Source: MFZZ01 sp964582715 (lineage in GTDB: Bacteria; Patescibacteriota; Microgenomatia; UBA1406; GWC2-37-13). From it: a stretch of 64,000 bases of DNA. A program made the translations under genes and the position numbers. Below, one piece after another: positions 24,413-33,442 of the stretch. Each line of letters begins with the position of its first letter. Positions within the stretch are counted from its first letter, which is position 1. Where the stretch lies: assembly GCA_964582715.1 (NCBI GenBank), contig CAZOSM010000002.1:62001-126000 (forward strand), in the 5' to 3' direction. Below the pieces are notes generated by a model. It had not been told where the DNA came from, did not search any database, and saw only the letters and a program-made list of their open reading frames with translations.

Positions 24413-26176
24413 TTAATCAATAGCCTTATAAGAAAGAATAAACGAAATCCAGTTTCGAGATGGATCTAATGTAGGTTTATATTGATATGTACCAGTAACA
24501 CTTACACTTTTATATCCTCCGTTAATGGTAATATTAGTATTGTCGTCATCTCCGGTTGTACCAACCCGAATAAGATCACTAAACTGATTTAACTCATCCT
24601 GGTTAAATACATCTCCTGCTGGTCCTTCTATCGCTGTAAAGCCAATAATAAGGCTATTGTCGTGCGCTGTAGTTATGGAGATATTCGTAGATGGTGTAGA
24701 ACTGGAGCCAGAAGTTCCATTTTGCTGATCAAGAATACTTGAGGTATACAATCCTTTAAAGTGGTCAGCAGAAGCAACACGGCTTGAAACATTTGCAGAA
24801 GAGATTGTAATAGTATCACCTGGCTCCAATGTAGAAGTTATAGGTGCTGAGAAAATAGAAGCACGTATTGTGGTACCACTATTTGGAGCAGTTCTATCGC
24901 GGGTATAGGTATTGCCTTTATTATCTGCAATAGTCGGCGCACCAGCCGAGTAATCATGTGCCACACGGACAATAAGCGTATCTCCAACCGGAACAGTATT
25001 GCCCACTGAGATCTGCATTGTCGTTCCAACCGTTTTTGTCTGTACAGTTCCTATATTTTGAACAAAGTGTGCCGTGCCCGGAATAAGGGGGATCATAGCC
25101 TGGTAGTGATCTCGTATCTGATATGCTGAAAGTTCATAATTATAAAGTGCTACTTTTCCAATAGCACCCTTAAAATATGAATTAAAATCTCGTGTACCAA
25201 CCCTAAAAGGTGCACTCCCATTGGAAGGAATAATATTTAAAGGACTTAAGTCATCTTGGTCACGTTGTACACCATTTTTATAAATTTTAGTGTATCCGAT
25301 TGGGTAGTCAGAGCTTAGATTATTCACATTGATAATAAAGGCATAATGAATCCATTCACCAATGGTTACTGTGTCCTGAAAATAACTTCCCACGCCTAAG
25401 CCACCTGAGGCATTAAAAGCATAACCAGATACACGGTTTGGCCTACTTTCCTCATTTACTAAAGAGTACATACGAGCCAAATATTCATGTTGACCTGTTT
25501 GACCTTTACCCATCCAGTGAACATATCCACTACCTTCTTCATTTTCAAACTGTAGTGTATCTGGTCTCATCCATGCTTCTATGGTAAATTCGCCTGTTGT
25601 GGAAGGGCTTAATGCATCACGATCGGCTACTTCTACATAACTGCTTGCTCCATCAAAAACAAGGGCGGTATCACCATTTGGCAGTGTTGTTGTAGTTAAA
25701 GAACCACTTTTCGTGCCATTAAACTTATTTGTCGAATGATCACAAGCTGCACCAATTTCTGTAAAAGGTAAATATAAGACAGGTGAGTCTCCAAGAATCG
25801 CTGTGTCATAAGACATATTAGTGAGTGAGTTACAAGGTTGAGGAGTTTGGTTAGAGTTTGAATTGGAAGAAGATCCAGATGATGAACCTGAAGAGCTTGA
25901 GCTTCCTGAGGAAGAGTCAGTAGCGCTTGAAGAACCAGAGTTCGTAGTACTCGTTGTACTAGAAAAAGTGCCTTTTTTTGGTTTTCCCGTAACAGTAGGG
26001 GTGGGAGTAATATCATCTTGAAGCGTTTCATCCTGCGTGTTTACTTCGCTGATTGGATCAGAGGGCTGTTCTGCGGAAGACTCATGGATATATTTAAAAA
26101 TGTAAAAAGCAAAAAAACCTATGGATACAATGGCAACAGTAGTCAGAATAACTTTTTTATGCATAGAAAAAGACAT
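24413..26176 (-). CDS. LamG-domain surface protein with Ser-rich linker
   Basis: This 587-aa protein has an N-terminal membrane anchor (about residues 8-26), a Thr/Ser/Gly-rich linker (about 60-110), and a LamG/concanavalin-like module (about 125-350, with VLYLPFTE, FTIEAWMRPD, GSAPFRVGTRD, FKGAIGKVALYNYEL). A second beta-sandwich module (about 360-580, VGDTLIVRVAHDYS, DNKGNTYTRD, LEPGDTITI) follows. It probably binds glycans or neighbouring cells. The ATG at 26176 is preferred because TATAAT lies 10 bases upstream; the upstream in-frame ORF has no signal. It is paralogous over the LamG module to the protein at 28181. Confidence 0.82.
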   Translation of the reverse strand: MSFSMHKKVILTTVAIVSIGFFAFYIFKYIHESSAEQPSDPISEVNTQDETLQDDITPTPTVTGKPKKGTFSSTTSTTNSGSSSATDSSSGSSSSSGSSSGSSSNSNSNQTPQPCNSLTNMSYDTAILGDSPVLYLPFTEIGAACDHSTNKFNGTKSGSLTTTTLPNGDTALVFDGASSYVEVADRDALSPSTTGEFTIEAWMRPDTLQFENEEGSGYVHWMGKGQTGQHEYLARMYSLVNEESRPNRVSGYAFNASGGLGVGSYFQDTVTIGEWIHYAFIINVNNLSSDYPIGYTKIYKNGVQRDQDDLSPLNIIPSNGSAPFRVGTRDFNSYFKGAIGKVALYNYELSAYQIRDHYQAMIPLIPGTAHFVQNIGTVQTKTVGTTMQISVGNTVPVGDTLIVRVAHDYSAGAPTIADNKGNTYTRDRTAPNSGTTIRASIFSAPITSTLEPGDTITISSANVSSRVASADHFKGLYTSSILDQQNGTSGSSSTPSTNISITTAHDNSLIIGFTAIEGPAGDVFNQDELNQFSDLIRVGTTGDDDNTNITINGGYKSVSVTGTYQYKPTLDPSRNWISFILSYKAID

Positions 26177-26186
26177 AGGTATATTA

Positions 26187-26192
26187 ATTATA
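26187..26192 (-). promoter_or_regulatory. -10 box TATAAT of the LamG gene
   Basis: Minus-strand TATAAT followed by 10 bases and the ATG at 26176. Confidence 0.5.
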
Positions 26193-26249
26193 GAGAAAAG
26201 TGCTATATAAAAAAATGCGTATAAGTAGATCAAATAGAATAAAGTGAGA

Positions 26250-26281
26250 GGGCGTGTGTAGCTTGTACACTACACACGCCC
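26250..26281 (-). terminator. 12-bp perfect stem-loop after the GT2 gene
   Basis: GGGCGTGTGTAG / CTACACACGCCC with an 8-base loop, about 20 bases past the GT2 stop codon. On the minus strand a T-rich stretch follows. Confidence 0.75.
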
Positions 26282-26301
26282 CAAGATACAGACAACATAC
26301 T

Positions 26302-27948
26302 TTAACCAAAGAAGTATCTGATTATGTAAACGACTGCCATAACAATCAGAATAACTTCAATGAAGTGCATTTCAAAGGTTGGGTCAAAGCCCAGCCATTT
26401 GTAGTAGCCCCACCTGTTAGACTGCCCTCGAGAACCTTCACGCCATGTAAAACTCCCATGATAGGAGAGCAACATGGCACGCAGGGTAAGGACACTTCCC
26501 CAAAATGCGGACATGACTGAGATAACTGGTCTAAGAAGCGCAAAATGCCAGCTTTTCGGATTTCGCGTGATATAGGCCATCCCCATCAGGCTTCCCATGA
26601 CAGCTATCCCCGTAATATACAGAATACTGTCCAGTATTCCGCCCATAAAAGCCCAAATTAGATGGTAAGCAAGTATGTATGGAGCTAGCACGGTTACGAT
26701 CAACCGTGTGTAAGTGAGATATGCAACAGCAGGGTGAACCCGCCAGGCAAACCTCCATACCGGGACAAACATCCGCCAGAAGTTTTGCTTCCAGCGAGTC
26801 CATTGTCTCCTTGCTTCACCCGAGGTAGAAGGTACCACGGTCCACACTCTCGCGAGTCCAGAATACACAACCTTCCAACGGTCTTTAAGAACCAGCAACG
26901 TAAGCATTCGGTCAGTTGCACCCCGATAGATGCGACCACCGAACTCATCATCTACCCATTGTGGCATCAGATGTAACACTGCTTCTGACCTAAATCCAGC
27001 TCCTGGTCCTGATACACAAAAAACCGAGTTGTAAGCAGACTCAGCTGCTTTCCTAATTCGGAATTGAGTAAAGTACCAGGCGATCTGAAGTCTGGTGAAG
27101 AAAGTTGGTTCCTCATCTGAATCAAGCCAAACATCACAATGGCCTGATATTGAGCCAATTTCTTTATCCGATAGAAAACCCATGATCATATAACGGATAA
27201 AATCCTTTGATATGACTGAATCGCTATCAGTATGCATATAGAAATCAGCTTCTTCTGAGTTACAACCAACTTCTTTCAGACATTGGATAAGATCTTCATA
27301 ATCCTCCTTCGTTGGTTTACGTCCAAACCGTTCATCGAACAGTTGAAACCCTTCTCTCCAATTTTCGCCGCCACAAGTTCCGGCTGCGATTGCTCCTTTT
27401 TTACCTGCATTGTTCTGCAAGTTGATAAGCTTAATGTGAGGAAGGTGGTCACCATTTCGTGAAGCTTTCTGGCGTAACTTACGCACAAATTCTCGTAACC
27501 TAAGCCAGGTGTTATCGGTTGAAGCATCATTCACTACTACTATTACTACTTCTGCCACATCACGGACTGCATTTGCAGATTGAACAATGCTCTCAATACA
27601 TCTGCTAATGAAGCCTGGTTCATTGTACACTGGGATGACATAGTGAACCTTTACTGTGTGTTTAAGTTCATAAAAGTCTCCTTTATACTCCGTAACAGGA
27701 TCCTTGTAAACAAAATAGGCAGCATGGTATGTGATTAGGTAATTTATGGTTACCATCACACCATAGATGAGGAAAAATCTCCATTCGTTAATTATCTGGA
27801 AGGCCCTTAGAACAGCTAAGAGTCCAACCAGACCAATCACAATCCACCAAGCGGTACCTGGCTCACGACCTCCATCTCTTGCTACTGAACTAATTATGAT
27901 CATCAGTAGCATGATAGACACTAGGACTATAGGGATGTATATTCCCAT
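26302..27948 (-). CDS. Processive family-2 glycosyltransferase (hyaluronan/chitin/cellulose synthase-like)
   Basis: This 548-aa membrane enzyme probably polymerises a sugar from a UDP-sugar and exports the chain. Membrane helices flank the catalytic domain (three N-terminal at about 5-85, four C-terminal from about 390). The GT-A motifs are VIPVYNEP, VVNDASTD, HTDSDSV (DxD), GPGAGFR, GATDRML (acceptor Asp) and the processivity motif in ARRQWTRWKQ (QxxRW). The start at 27948 is set by AAAGGAG 6 bases upstream. Codon use is more GC-rich than in neighbours. It lies between two LamG-protein genes and ends in a perfect stem-loop. The product polymer cannot be deduced. Confidence 0.85.
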   Translation of the reverse strand: MGIYIPIVLVSIMLLMIIISSVARDGGREPGTAWWIVIGLVGLLAVLRAFQIINEWRFFLIYGVMVTINYLITYHAAYFVYKDPVTEYKGDFYELKHTVKVHYVIPVYNEPGFISRCIESIVQSANAVRDVAEVVIVVVNDASTDNTWLRLREFVRKLRQKASRNGDHLPHIKLINLQNNAGKKGAIAAGTCGGENWREGFQLFDERFGRKPTKEDYEDLIQCLKEVGCNSEEADFYMHTDSDSVISKDFIRYMIMGFLSDKEIGSISGHCDVWLDSDEEPTFFTRLQIAWYFTQFRIRKAAESAYNSVFCVSGPGAGFRSEAVLHLMPQWVDDEFGGRIYRGATDRMLTLLVLKDRWKVVYSGLARVWTVVPSTSGEARRQWTRWKQNFWRMFVPVWRFAWRVHPAVAYLTYTRLIVTVLAPYILAYHLIWAFMGGILDSILYITGIAVMGSLMGMAYITRNPKSWHFALLRPVISVMSAFWGSVLTLRAMLLSYHGSFTWREGSRGQSNRWGYYKWLGFDPTFEMHFIEVILIVMAVVYIIRYFFG

Positions 27949-28126
27949 AGTGACTCCTTTCTTAGATTGGATTAATGGCCACTTCAACCAATTATTTCGC
28001 TGTTATATTGTCTGTAATGTCAAAGTACTCCTTTCATGAAAGCTAATATCAATGAAGGATGCGTAATGAGTATGTAAATTATACTATAAGCTCTTATGAA
28101 AGCTAAAGCTATTGAAGAATAGTGAG

Positions 28127-28158
28127 GGAGGGAAGCTGTATAGCTACAGCTTCCCTCC
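28127..28158 (-). terminator. 14-bp perfect stem-loop after the 28181 gene
   Basis: GGAGGGAAGCTGTA / TACAGCTTCCCTCC with a TAGC loop, about 22 bases beyond the stop codon. There is no long T-run after the stem. Confidence 0.7.
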
Positions 28159-28180
28159 ATATCAAATAGAAAATATGTGC

Positions 28181-29029
28181 CTAACGAAACATCTTGTCGT
28201 GGTGTTCACTTACTTGTTGCTCTGTTAACTGGTAGTCATATACTGCAACTTTTCCGATACCTCCTTGGAAGTATGAGGAATAATCAGTGGTACCTATTCT
28301 AAACGGCGCGGAACCATTTGATGCCACTATACTCAGTTGTTCCAGTGAATCGATGTCTTGCAATTCTCCATTAATGAACAGCTTGGTATAGCCCATCGGA
28401 TAGGCTTCTGTTGGAGCTGTATTTACTACAAATACATAGTAAATCCATTCACCTTTCCTAATAGTCCCTTGGAAATAGCTTCCCACACCGATGCCACCTT
28501 TTCTGTTAAAGACATATCCGGAAATGCGGTTTGGCCTGTCTTCACGGTTTTCTTGTGAGCACATGCGCGCTAGATATTCTTGCTCCCGAGTCTCGCCCTT
28601 GCCTAACCAATGAACATATCCACTTCCTTCCTCATTATCAAACTGTAATGTGTCCGGACGTATCCAGGCTTCCACAGTAAGAGCACCTGCCGTAGGCACG
28701 CTTAGATAATCAGCATCAGCCACAGTAATACTACTACCGTTAAAGACTAAGGCTACATCTCCGTTTGGCAAAGAAGTTGTACTAAATTTTCCTTCCCGGA
28801 TACCATGGTTTCTTGTAGCATGGTCACATGCGCCTCTTTTTTCAGAAAAGGGAATATACAGAACAGGTTCGAAACTCAGAATATATACATCATATTCCGT
28901 AGGAGTGAGCTCTTGGCAAGGCTCATCATCAAAGGATCGATAGTAAACTGCTACTCCAAGGACTGCTATAAACACTAACAGTATGACATTTTGTCGGTTA
29001 AGTACACGCTTCAGCATGTTCTTAGTCAT
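28181..29029 (-). CDS. LamG-domain membrane-anchored protein
   Basis: This 282-aa protein has an N-terminal anchor (about residues 14-31), then a single LamG module with VLYIPFSEKRGACDH, LTVEAWIRPDTLQFDNEEG, GSYFQGTIRKGEW and SAPFRIGTTDYSSYF. It closely parallels the LamG module of the 24413-26176 protein but lacks the Ser-rich linker and second domain. The start at 29029 has a strong Shine-Dalgarno (GGAGGAG, 4 bases upstream). The leader contains two inverted repeats (TCTTGTA/TACAAGA and TAGGCT/AGCCTA). The two paralogues thus use different expression signals. Confidence 0.8.
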   Translation of the reverse strand: MTKNMLKRVLNRQNVILLVFIAVLGVAVYYRSFDDEPCQELTPTEYDVYILSFEPVLYIPFSEKRGACDHATRNHGIREGKFSTTSLPNGDVALVFNGSSITVADADYLSVPTAGALTVEAWIRPDTLQFDNEEGSGYVHWLGKGETREQEYLARMCSQENREDRPNRISGYVFNRKGGIGVGSYFQGTIRKGEWIYYVFVVNTAPTEAYPMGYTKLFINGELQDIDSLEQLSIVASNGSAPFRIGTTDYSSYFQGGIGKVAVYDYQLTEQQVSEHHDKMFR

Positions 29030-29140
29030 GATCTCCTCCTGAAGGATTCTATCTGGTTATTAAAATAATAGGCTTTACTTACCTATATGCCACATAGATA
29101 AATAGCCTATAATCTTGTAGATATACAAGACATCAAGATC

Positions 29141-30184
29141 TTATAAGTCTTTACGAATATGTGTATCAAAAAACTCAAGCGTCCTTTCTATCGCAGTATC
29201 CCAATCGGGGCGAAGATTATGATCTGCCTCTTCATATGTAAAATACTCTACATCAATGTCGTGTTCCAAAAATGCCTGGTAGAGCTGATCAGACCACTTA
29301 AGCGGGACTGCATCATCTTTGGCACCTTGGTGTATTTGTATAGGTGAATCAATCCATTCCAGATAATTAGTCAGAGAAAAAGATTCAATATCGTAATCTT
29401 CTTCAAAATCTGCAACGAGCCTTCTTAAGTATCTTCCGTTATCATCAAACTCATCGGTAAAATAGAGCACAGAGTAAGGAAATGGCTTAGATACTGGTGC
29501 CCACAACACTGTGGGATATTCTTTATGAACAGTTTCTAGAACAGATAAGGCAATCTGACCTCCATTACTATGAGCCCATATACCGACATTATCTTCCTGG
29601 ACCTCATAATTCATATGTGATTCAGAAAAAGATGAATCGAGTTTTTCTATATTTGCAAGAAGTTGTAGAACTGTTGGATAAGAGATAAGACGGTCGGCAA
29701 AAGGTTCAATTGGAGGTGTATCTGATTCGCCATATCCTAAGTAATCTGGAGCTAGAGTGATATACCCATTGCCCGAAAAATACCGGGCTGAAGGACTTGT
29801 TCCAATACCCGGTTCATAGATATTGGCGTCCACATAACCACGGAGCATTACCAACACAGGGTAATCGCCTTCTTCAACCGGGAAATGTGCAAGTCCGCTT
29901 ACCTTTTTACCTTCTACTTCATAATAAAACATGCGGGTAACATACTCTTCTGTCTCTTCTAAAACAGGTCCAAACTCCATTTCTTCTGGAGAAAAGGTCT
30001 GTTCACGCAAATGTGTATATGAATATTTTTGAAGAGAAAGATCTTTTTCTTCAGTTTTTTCTACTATAGGTGAAGTAATGGTCACCTTGTACTGATAAAA
30101 AAAATAGAGACCAACAGCGAGCAATACATTTAAGATCACACTAAAATAAAGAAGTATTTTTACAGAAGCTTTGTCTTCTTGCAT
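29141..30184 (-). CDS. Membrane-anchored alpha/beta hydrolase (S9/acyl-esterase-like)
   Basis: This 347-aa protein has an N-terminal membrane helix (about 9-28) and an alpha/beta hydrolase domain outside. The nucleophile elbow is WAHSNGG (Ser near residue 205), the Asp is in QGAKDDAVPL and the His in EEADHNLRP. An oxyanion-side segment, LRGYVDANIYEPG, precedes them. It resembles prolyl-oligopeptidase/acetyl-xylan-esterase-type enzymes; the substrate is unknown. TATACT lies 6 bases before the ATG. Next to GT2 and LamG genes it may edit surface polymers or peptides. Confidence 0.82.
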   Translation of the reverse strand: MQEDKASVKILLYFSVILNVLLAVGLYFFYQYKVTITSPIVEKTEEKDLSLQKYSYTHLREQTFSPEEMEFGPVLEETEEYVTRMFYYEVEGKKVSGLAHFPVEEGDYPVLVMLRGYVDANIYEPGIGTSPSARYFSGNGYITLAPDYLGYGESDTPPIEPFADRLISYPTVLQLLANIEKLDSSFSESHMNYEVQEDNVGIWAHSNGGQIALSVLETVHKEYPTVLWAPVSKPFPYSVLYFTDEFDDNGRYLRRLVADFEEDYDIESFSLTNYLEWIDSPIQIHQGAKDDAVPLKWSDQLYQAFLEHDIDVEYFTYEEADHNLRPDWDTAIERTLEFFDTHIRKDL

Positions 30185-30190
30185 GAGATG

Positions 30191-30196
30191 AGTATA
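30191..30196 (-). promoter_or_regulatory. -10 box TATACT of the hydrolase gene
   Basis: Minus-strand TATACT plus 6 bases precedes the ATG at 30184, with no Shine-Dalgarno. Confidence 0.6.
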
Positions 30197-30228
30197 ACAA
30201 ACTATATCAATTTATGAAAGGTACTACT

Positions 30229-30259
30229 GGCTTCGCCGGAAATATATCCCGGCGAAGCC
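30229..30259 (-). terminator. 11-bp perfect stem-loop after the 30294 gene
   Basis: GGCTTCGCCGG / CCGGCGAAGCC with a 9-base AT-rich loop. It lies between the 30294 gene stop and the hydrolase promoter and lacks a T-run. Confidence 0.65.
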
Positions 30260-30293
30260 TACAATAGGTATTCCTACCTGATATCTGCAAAGC

Positions 30294-30689
30294 TTATTGC
30301 AGATCAGTTGGGAATGCTTCCTTCTGATACAGACTCTCTGCATAGTAGCCTAAGTACTGAATGCTGAACGCTATATGTTCTCGGCGCTGAAAACCCAGCA
30401 CATTTGCACGCCTCTCAACTAACTTCGCTGAGGGCATGGCAAATGGTGGACAGATCTCAAAGACCACCGCCAGTACGGTTTTGTGGTTGCCGCGAATCCA
30501 TGGAACTCCACATCGATACCCAACAATGGAGTGCAATTCCTCTGGGAGTGATTTGTTCGTCATAGGGACGAAAAAAACCACTTGCGGTTTCTGATGATAC
30601 AATTCGATTCCCAATAAATCCGGGAATAGACATATGATCTGGTCTAACCATTCTCTTGAACCAACGATTGGTGCATTTTTACTAGACAT
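30294..30689 (-). CDS. Hypothetical 131-aa protein
   Basis: I do not recognise this soluble mixed alpha/beta protein (IVGSREWLDQIICLFPDLLG at the start, YLGYYAESLYQKEAFPTDLQ at the end). The ATG is fixed by the Shine-Dalgarno AGGAGGA, 4 bases upstream. It has its own sigma70-type promoter (30733-30761) and a 3' stem-loop, so it is a free-standing unit of the Shine-Dalgarno/hairpin class. Codon use is more GC-rich than in the adjacent cysS. Confidence 0.6.
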   Translation of the reverse strand: MSSKNAPIVGSREWLDQIICLFPDLLGIELYHQKPQVVFFVPMTNKSLPEELHSIVGYRCGVPWIRGNHKTVLAVVFEICPPFAMPSAKLVERRANVLGFQRREHIAFSIQYLGYYAESLYQKEAFPTDLQ

Positions 30690-30732
30690 GACTTCCTCCT
30701 ATGCTTTCTCAAAGGGCTAATCCAAAAGATAT

Positions 30733-30761
30733 ATTATACTGAAAAACACCTTTATATTCAA
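30733..30761 (-). promoter_or_regulatory. Sigma70-type promoter, TTGAAT-17-TATAAT
   Basis: Minus-strand -35 TTGAAT (30756-30761), 17-base spacer, -10 TATAAT (30733-30738). It predicts a leader of about 35 nt ending in the Shine-Dalgarno of the 30294 gene. Confidence 0.7.
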
Positions 30762-30809
30762 ACTATAGGCTTTTATACAGATTATGAACGCATTTATTAC
30801 TGTTCTTGA

Positions 30810-30815
30810 TATACT
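30810..30815 (+). promoter_or_regulatory. -10 box TATACT of cysS
   Basis: TATACT plus 6 bases precedes the cysS ATG at 30822. Confidence 0.6.
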
Positions 30816-30821
30816 ATCTGT

Positions 30822-32222
30822 ATGAAGCTCTACAATTCACTTTCAAGAAAAGAAGAAGGATTCAAACCACTTCATGATAAAAAAGTTACGTTATACACCT
30901 GTGGACCTACAGTATACGATGAAACACATATCGGACACATGCGAAAATACACAATGGATGATATCCTCAAAAGATCACTTGAGTACCTGGGTTATGAAGT
31001 GAAGCATGTAATGAATATAACCGATGTTGGCCACTTATCTGGAGACGACGACAGTGGAGAAGATAAGCTAGAAAAAGGAGCTAAGAAACAAGGTAAAACT
31101 GTCTGGGATATTGCTCAGTTTTATACAGATAAATTCTTTGAAACAATTGACGCACTACACATTCATCATCCAAAAGTAGTTTCTAAAGCAACAGATCATA
31201 TCGAACAGATGATTGAACTTGTGAAAAAGCTTGAGGAAAAAGGTTTTACCTACGAAACAGATGAGGCAATTTACTTTGATGTAACCAAGTTCCCTGACTA
31301 TGGAAAACTTTCTGGCCAAAAACTGGAAGAAAAAAAACAAGCTGCCCGCGAAGATGTGCATATCGACCCCAATAAAAAGAACCCAGCAGATTTTGCTCTC
31401 TGGTTTAAACGAGTTGGCCGCTTTGCAGATCATACCATGTACTGGGAATCTCCATGGGGAGATGGCTTCCCAGGGTGGCATATAGAATGTAGCGCCATGA
31501 GTATGACCTATCTTGGTGAAACAATAGATATTCATACAGGTGGAATTGACCATATTCCAGTACATCATGAAGACGAGATCGCACAAAGCGAGGCAGCAAC
31601 TGGCAAAACCTTTGTAAACTACTGGGTTCATCATGCCTTTTTGAAGGTAAATGGAGAGAAGATGAGTAAATCAAAAGGGAATTTCTATACACTACAAGAT
31701 TTAAAAGAACACAACATTGATCCACTTTCTATACGATATCTGTTTCTTATGACACATTACCGTAAAGAGCTCAACTTTACCTGGGAAGCAGCAGAAGCAG
31801 CACAGGAAGCCTTTATAAGACTTCGCAATACAGTTATTGATCTCAAAATGGAGATCGCAAATGCCAGAGTTGAGCAAAAAGACTTATCGGAAAACAGATA
31901 CCTGGCATCATTTAAGAAAGCAATATCTGATGATCTTAATACTTCAGAAGCTGTAGCCATTATGTGGGAAACTATTAAATCAAATCTTACAGCTTCTGAA
32001 AAACTCGAAACGCTTTATATGTTTGATAAAGTGTTTGGTCTAAATCTTGAAGCATATCAGCCAGAAGCGATACCAGATGATGTTATCCAACTTGCCGAAG
32101 AAAGAGAACAGGTAAGAAAAAATAAAGATTTTACTAAGTCTGATGAACTAAGATCAAAGATACATGAGCTTGGATACGAAATCAAAGATGTGAAAGATGG
32201 ATATAAAATTACCAAAATATAA
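30822..32222 (+). CDS. cysS: Cysteinyl-tRNA synthetase
   Basis: Class I synthetase charging tRNA-Cys. The 466-aa protein has YTCGPTVYDETHIGH (zinc Cys and HIGH motif, residues 24-38), the zinc ligands in HIECSAMS and the HHEDEIAQSEA segment, and KMSKSKGNF near residue 281. The C-terminal helical DALR-like domain is present. Leaderless start. Its TAA stop shares its last A with the ATG of the next gene, so translation of the MurF-like ligase is probably coupled. Confidence 0.95.
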   Translation: MKLYNSLSRKEEGFKPLHDKKVTLYTCGPTVYDETHIGHMRKYTMDDILKRSLEYLGYEVKHVMNITDVGHLSGDDDSGEDKLEKGAKKQGKTVWDIAQFYTDKFFETIDALHIHHPKVVSKATDHIEQMIELVKKLEEKGFTYETDEAIYFDVTKFPDYGKLSGQKLEEKKQAAREDVHIDPNKKNPADFALWFKRVGRFADHTMYWESPWGDGFPGWHIECSAMSMTYLGETIDIHTGGIDHIPVHHEDEIAQSEAATGKTFVNYWVHHAFLKVNGEKMSKSKGNFYTLQDLKEHNIDPLSIRYLFLMTHYRKELNFTWEAAEAAQEAFIRLRNTVIDLKMEIANARVEQKDLSENRYLASFKKAISDDLNTSEAVAIMWETIKSNLTASEKLETLYMFDKVFGLNLEAYQPEAIPDDVIQLAEEREQVRKNKDFTKSDELRSKIHELGYEIKDVKDGYKITKI

Positions 32223-33442
32223 TGGCAGTCTACCAACCAACCGGCATAAAAAAACTGTTTCATAACACACGTCGTTTTTTTGCCAAAAACTGGCTTTCCC
32301 TTCAGCCTGCTACACAGATTGCAATAACTGGAAGCCAGGGGAAGACTAATACCACACTCCTTATTCAGCATGTCTGCCAGTATTTTGGTCCGACAGTAGT
32401 TACCGATACAAACCTTGATACGACCTTTAATGTTCCAATAACGGCGCTGAAAGTGCATCCTTGGACCAAATACGTTGTTTGGGAACTTGGTATCGATCAC
32501 CCCGGTGAAATGGCACATCATCTGGAGATCGCCAAACCAACAATTGGAATTATTACCGGTATCTCGCCAGTGCATACAGATAAAGAACACATGGGTTCAC
32601 TGCAAACGCTTATTGAAGAAAAGAGAAAACTTATTGAAGCCTTGCCACCTTCTGGAACTGCTATCTTAAACTTTGACGACATAAACGTTCGCAACATGGG
32701 AACATTTACAAAAGCAAAGGTCAAATGGTACGACTCAAACTCTACTTCTGATATGTGGGTTGAAAAGGATACGATTCAAGTAAGTTTAGAAGGAACTCAA
32801 GCCACTTTCCATTTTGATGGAGAGACCTTTGATGTACAAACAAAACTCATTGGTGTTCATCATGTACAGAATATCATGGCAGCATACTTGGTAATGAAAA
32901 CAATTCAGCCACATGCCATGGCAAAAGATTTTAATACAGCAATAGCATCTATTGTGCCACTCAGAGGCCGTATGAGCGTTGACCCAGGACCACTGCAAAC
33001 AGTCTTACTCAATGACTCGCTTCGGGCAAACCCTGCAAGTACCACAGCTGGCCTTGATACCCTCAATAAGATTTCCTATCCGAGTGGTAAAAAGATTGCA
33101 GTAATAGGTGAGATGGGAGAACTCGAAAAGCCAGAAGAAGAACACAGAAAAACAGGTGAACAGATTGCACAACTCAAGCTTGATTATGTGTTGGTCATTG
33201 GACCTTTGCGTAAATATACAATCGATGAAGCTGTTAAAAACGGCTTTCCTCAAGATAAGATTGCTTATGCAGAAGATGTATTCCAGGCAGCAGATATATT
33301 AAAACAGGTACTCAAGCCGGGTGACCTATGGTACTTAAAAGGTTCACTACTTCGTAACTACAAACGGATTGTGCAACTCCTTAATGGAGAACAAGTCTGC
33401 TGTAATAATGTACTCTGCCCATACGAGCATTGTGGGTACTAA
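32222..33442 (+). CDS. MurF-type Mur ligase
   Basis: This 406-aa ATP-dependent ligase has the P-loop ITGSQGKTNTTLLI (about 34-47), WELGIDHPGEMAHH, the Mur carbamylated-Lys/His region GISPVHTDKEHMG, NIMAAYLVMKTI, and the C-terminal domain with DSLRANPASTTAGLD and IGEMGELEKPEEEH, as in MurF. MurF adds D-Ala-D-Ala to UDP-MurNAc-tripeptide; this protein is shorter than E. coli MurF (452 aa) and lacks part of the N-terminal UDP-binding domain, so it may use another substrate. The tail is Cys-rich (VCCNNVLCPYEHCGY), suggesting a metal site. The gene overlaps cysS by 1 base and the convergent gene by 4. Confidence 0.82.
   Translation: MAVYQPTGIKKLFHNTRRFFAKNWLSLQPATQIAITGSQGKTNTTLLIQHVCQYFGPTVVTDTNLDTTFNVPITALKVHPWTKYVVWELGIDHPGEMAHHLEIAKPTIGIITGISPVHTDKEHMGSLQTLIEEKRKLIEALPPSGTAILNFDDINVRNMGTFTKAKVKWYDSNSTSDMWVEKDTIQVSLEGTQATFHFDGETFDVQTKLIGVHHVQNIMAAYLVMKTIQPHAMAKDFNTAIASIVPLRGRMSVDPGPLQTVLLNDSLRANPASTTAGLDTLNKISYPSGKKIAVIGEMGELEKPEEEHRKTGEQIAQLKLDYVLVIGPLRKYTIDEAVKNGFPQDKIAYAEDVFQAADILKQVLKPGDLWYLKGSLLRNYKRIVQLLNGEQVCCNNVLCPYEHCGY

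Noticed and set aside
28096..28122. Eight-codon ORF (MKAKAIEE) after a TATACT box
   Set aside because: It is too short to support, lies in the 3' flank of a minus-strand gene and has nothing else in its favour.
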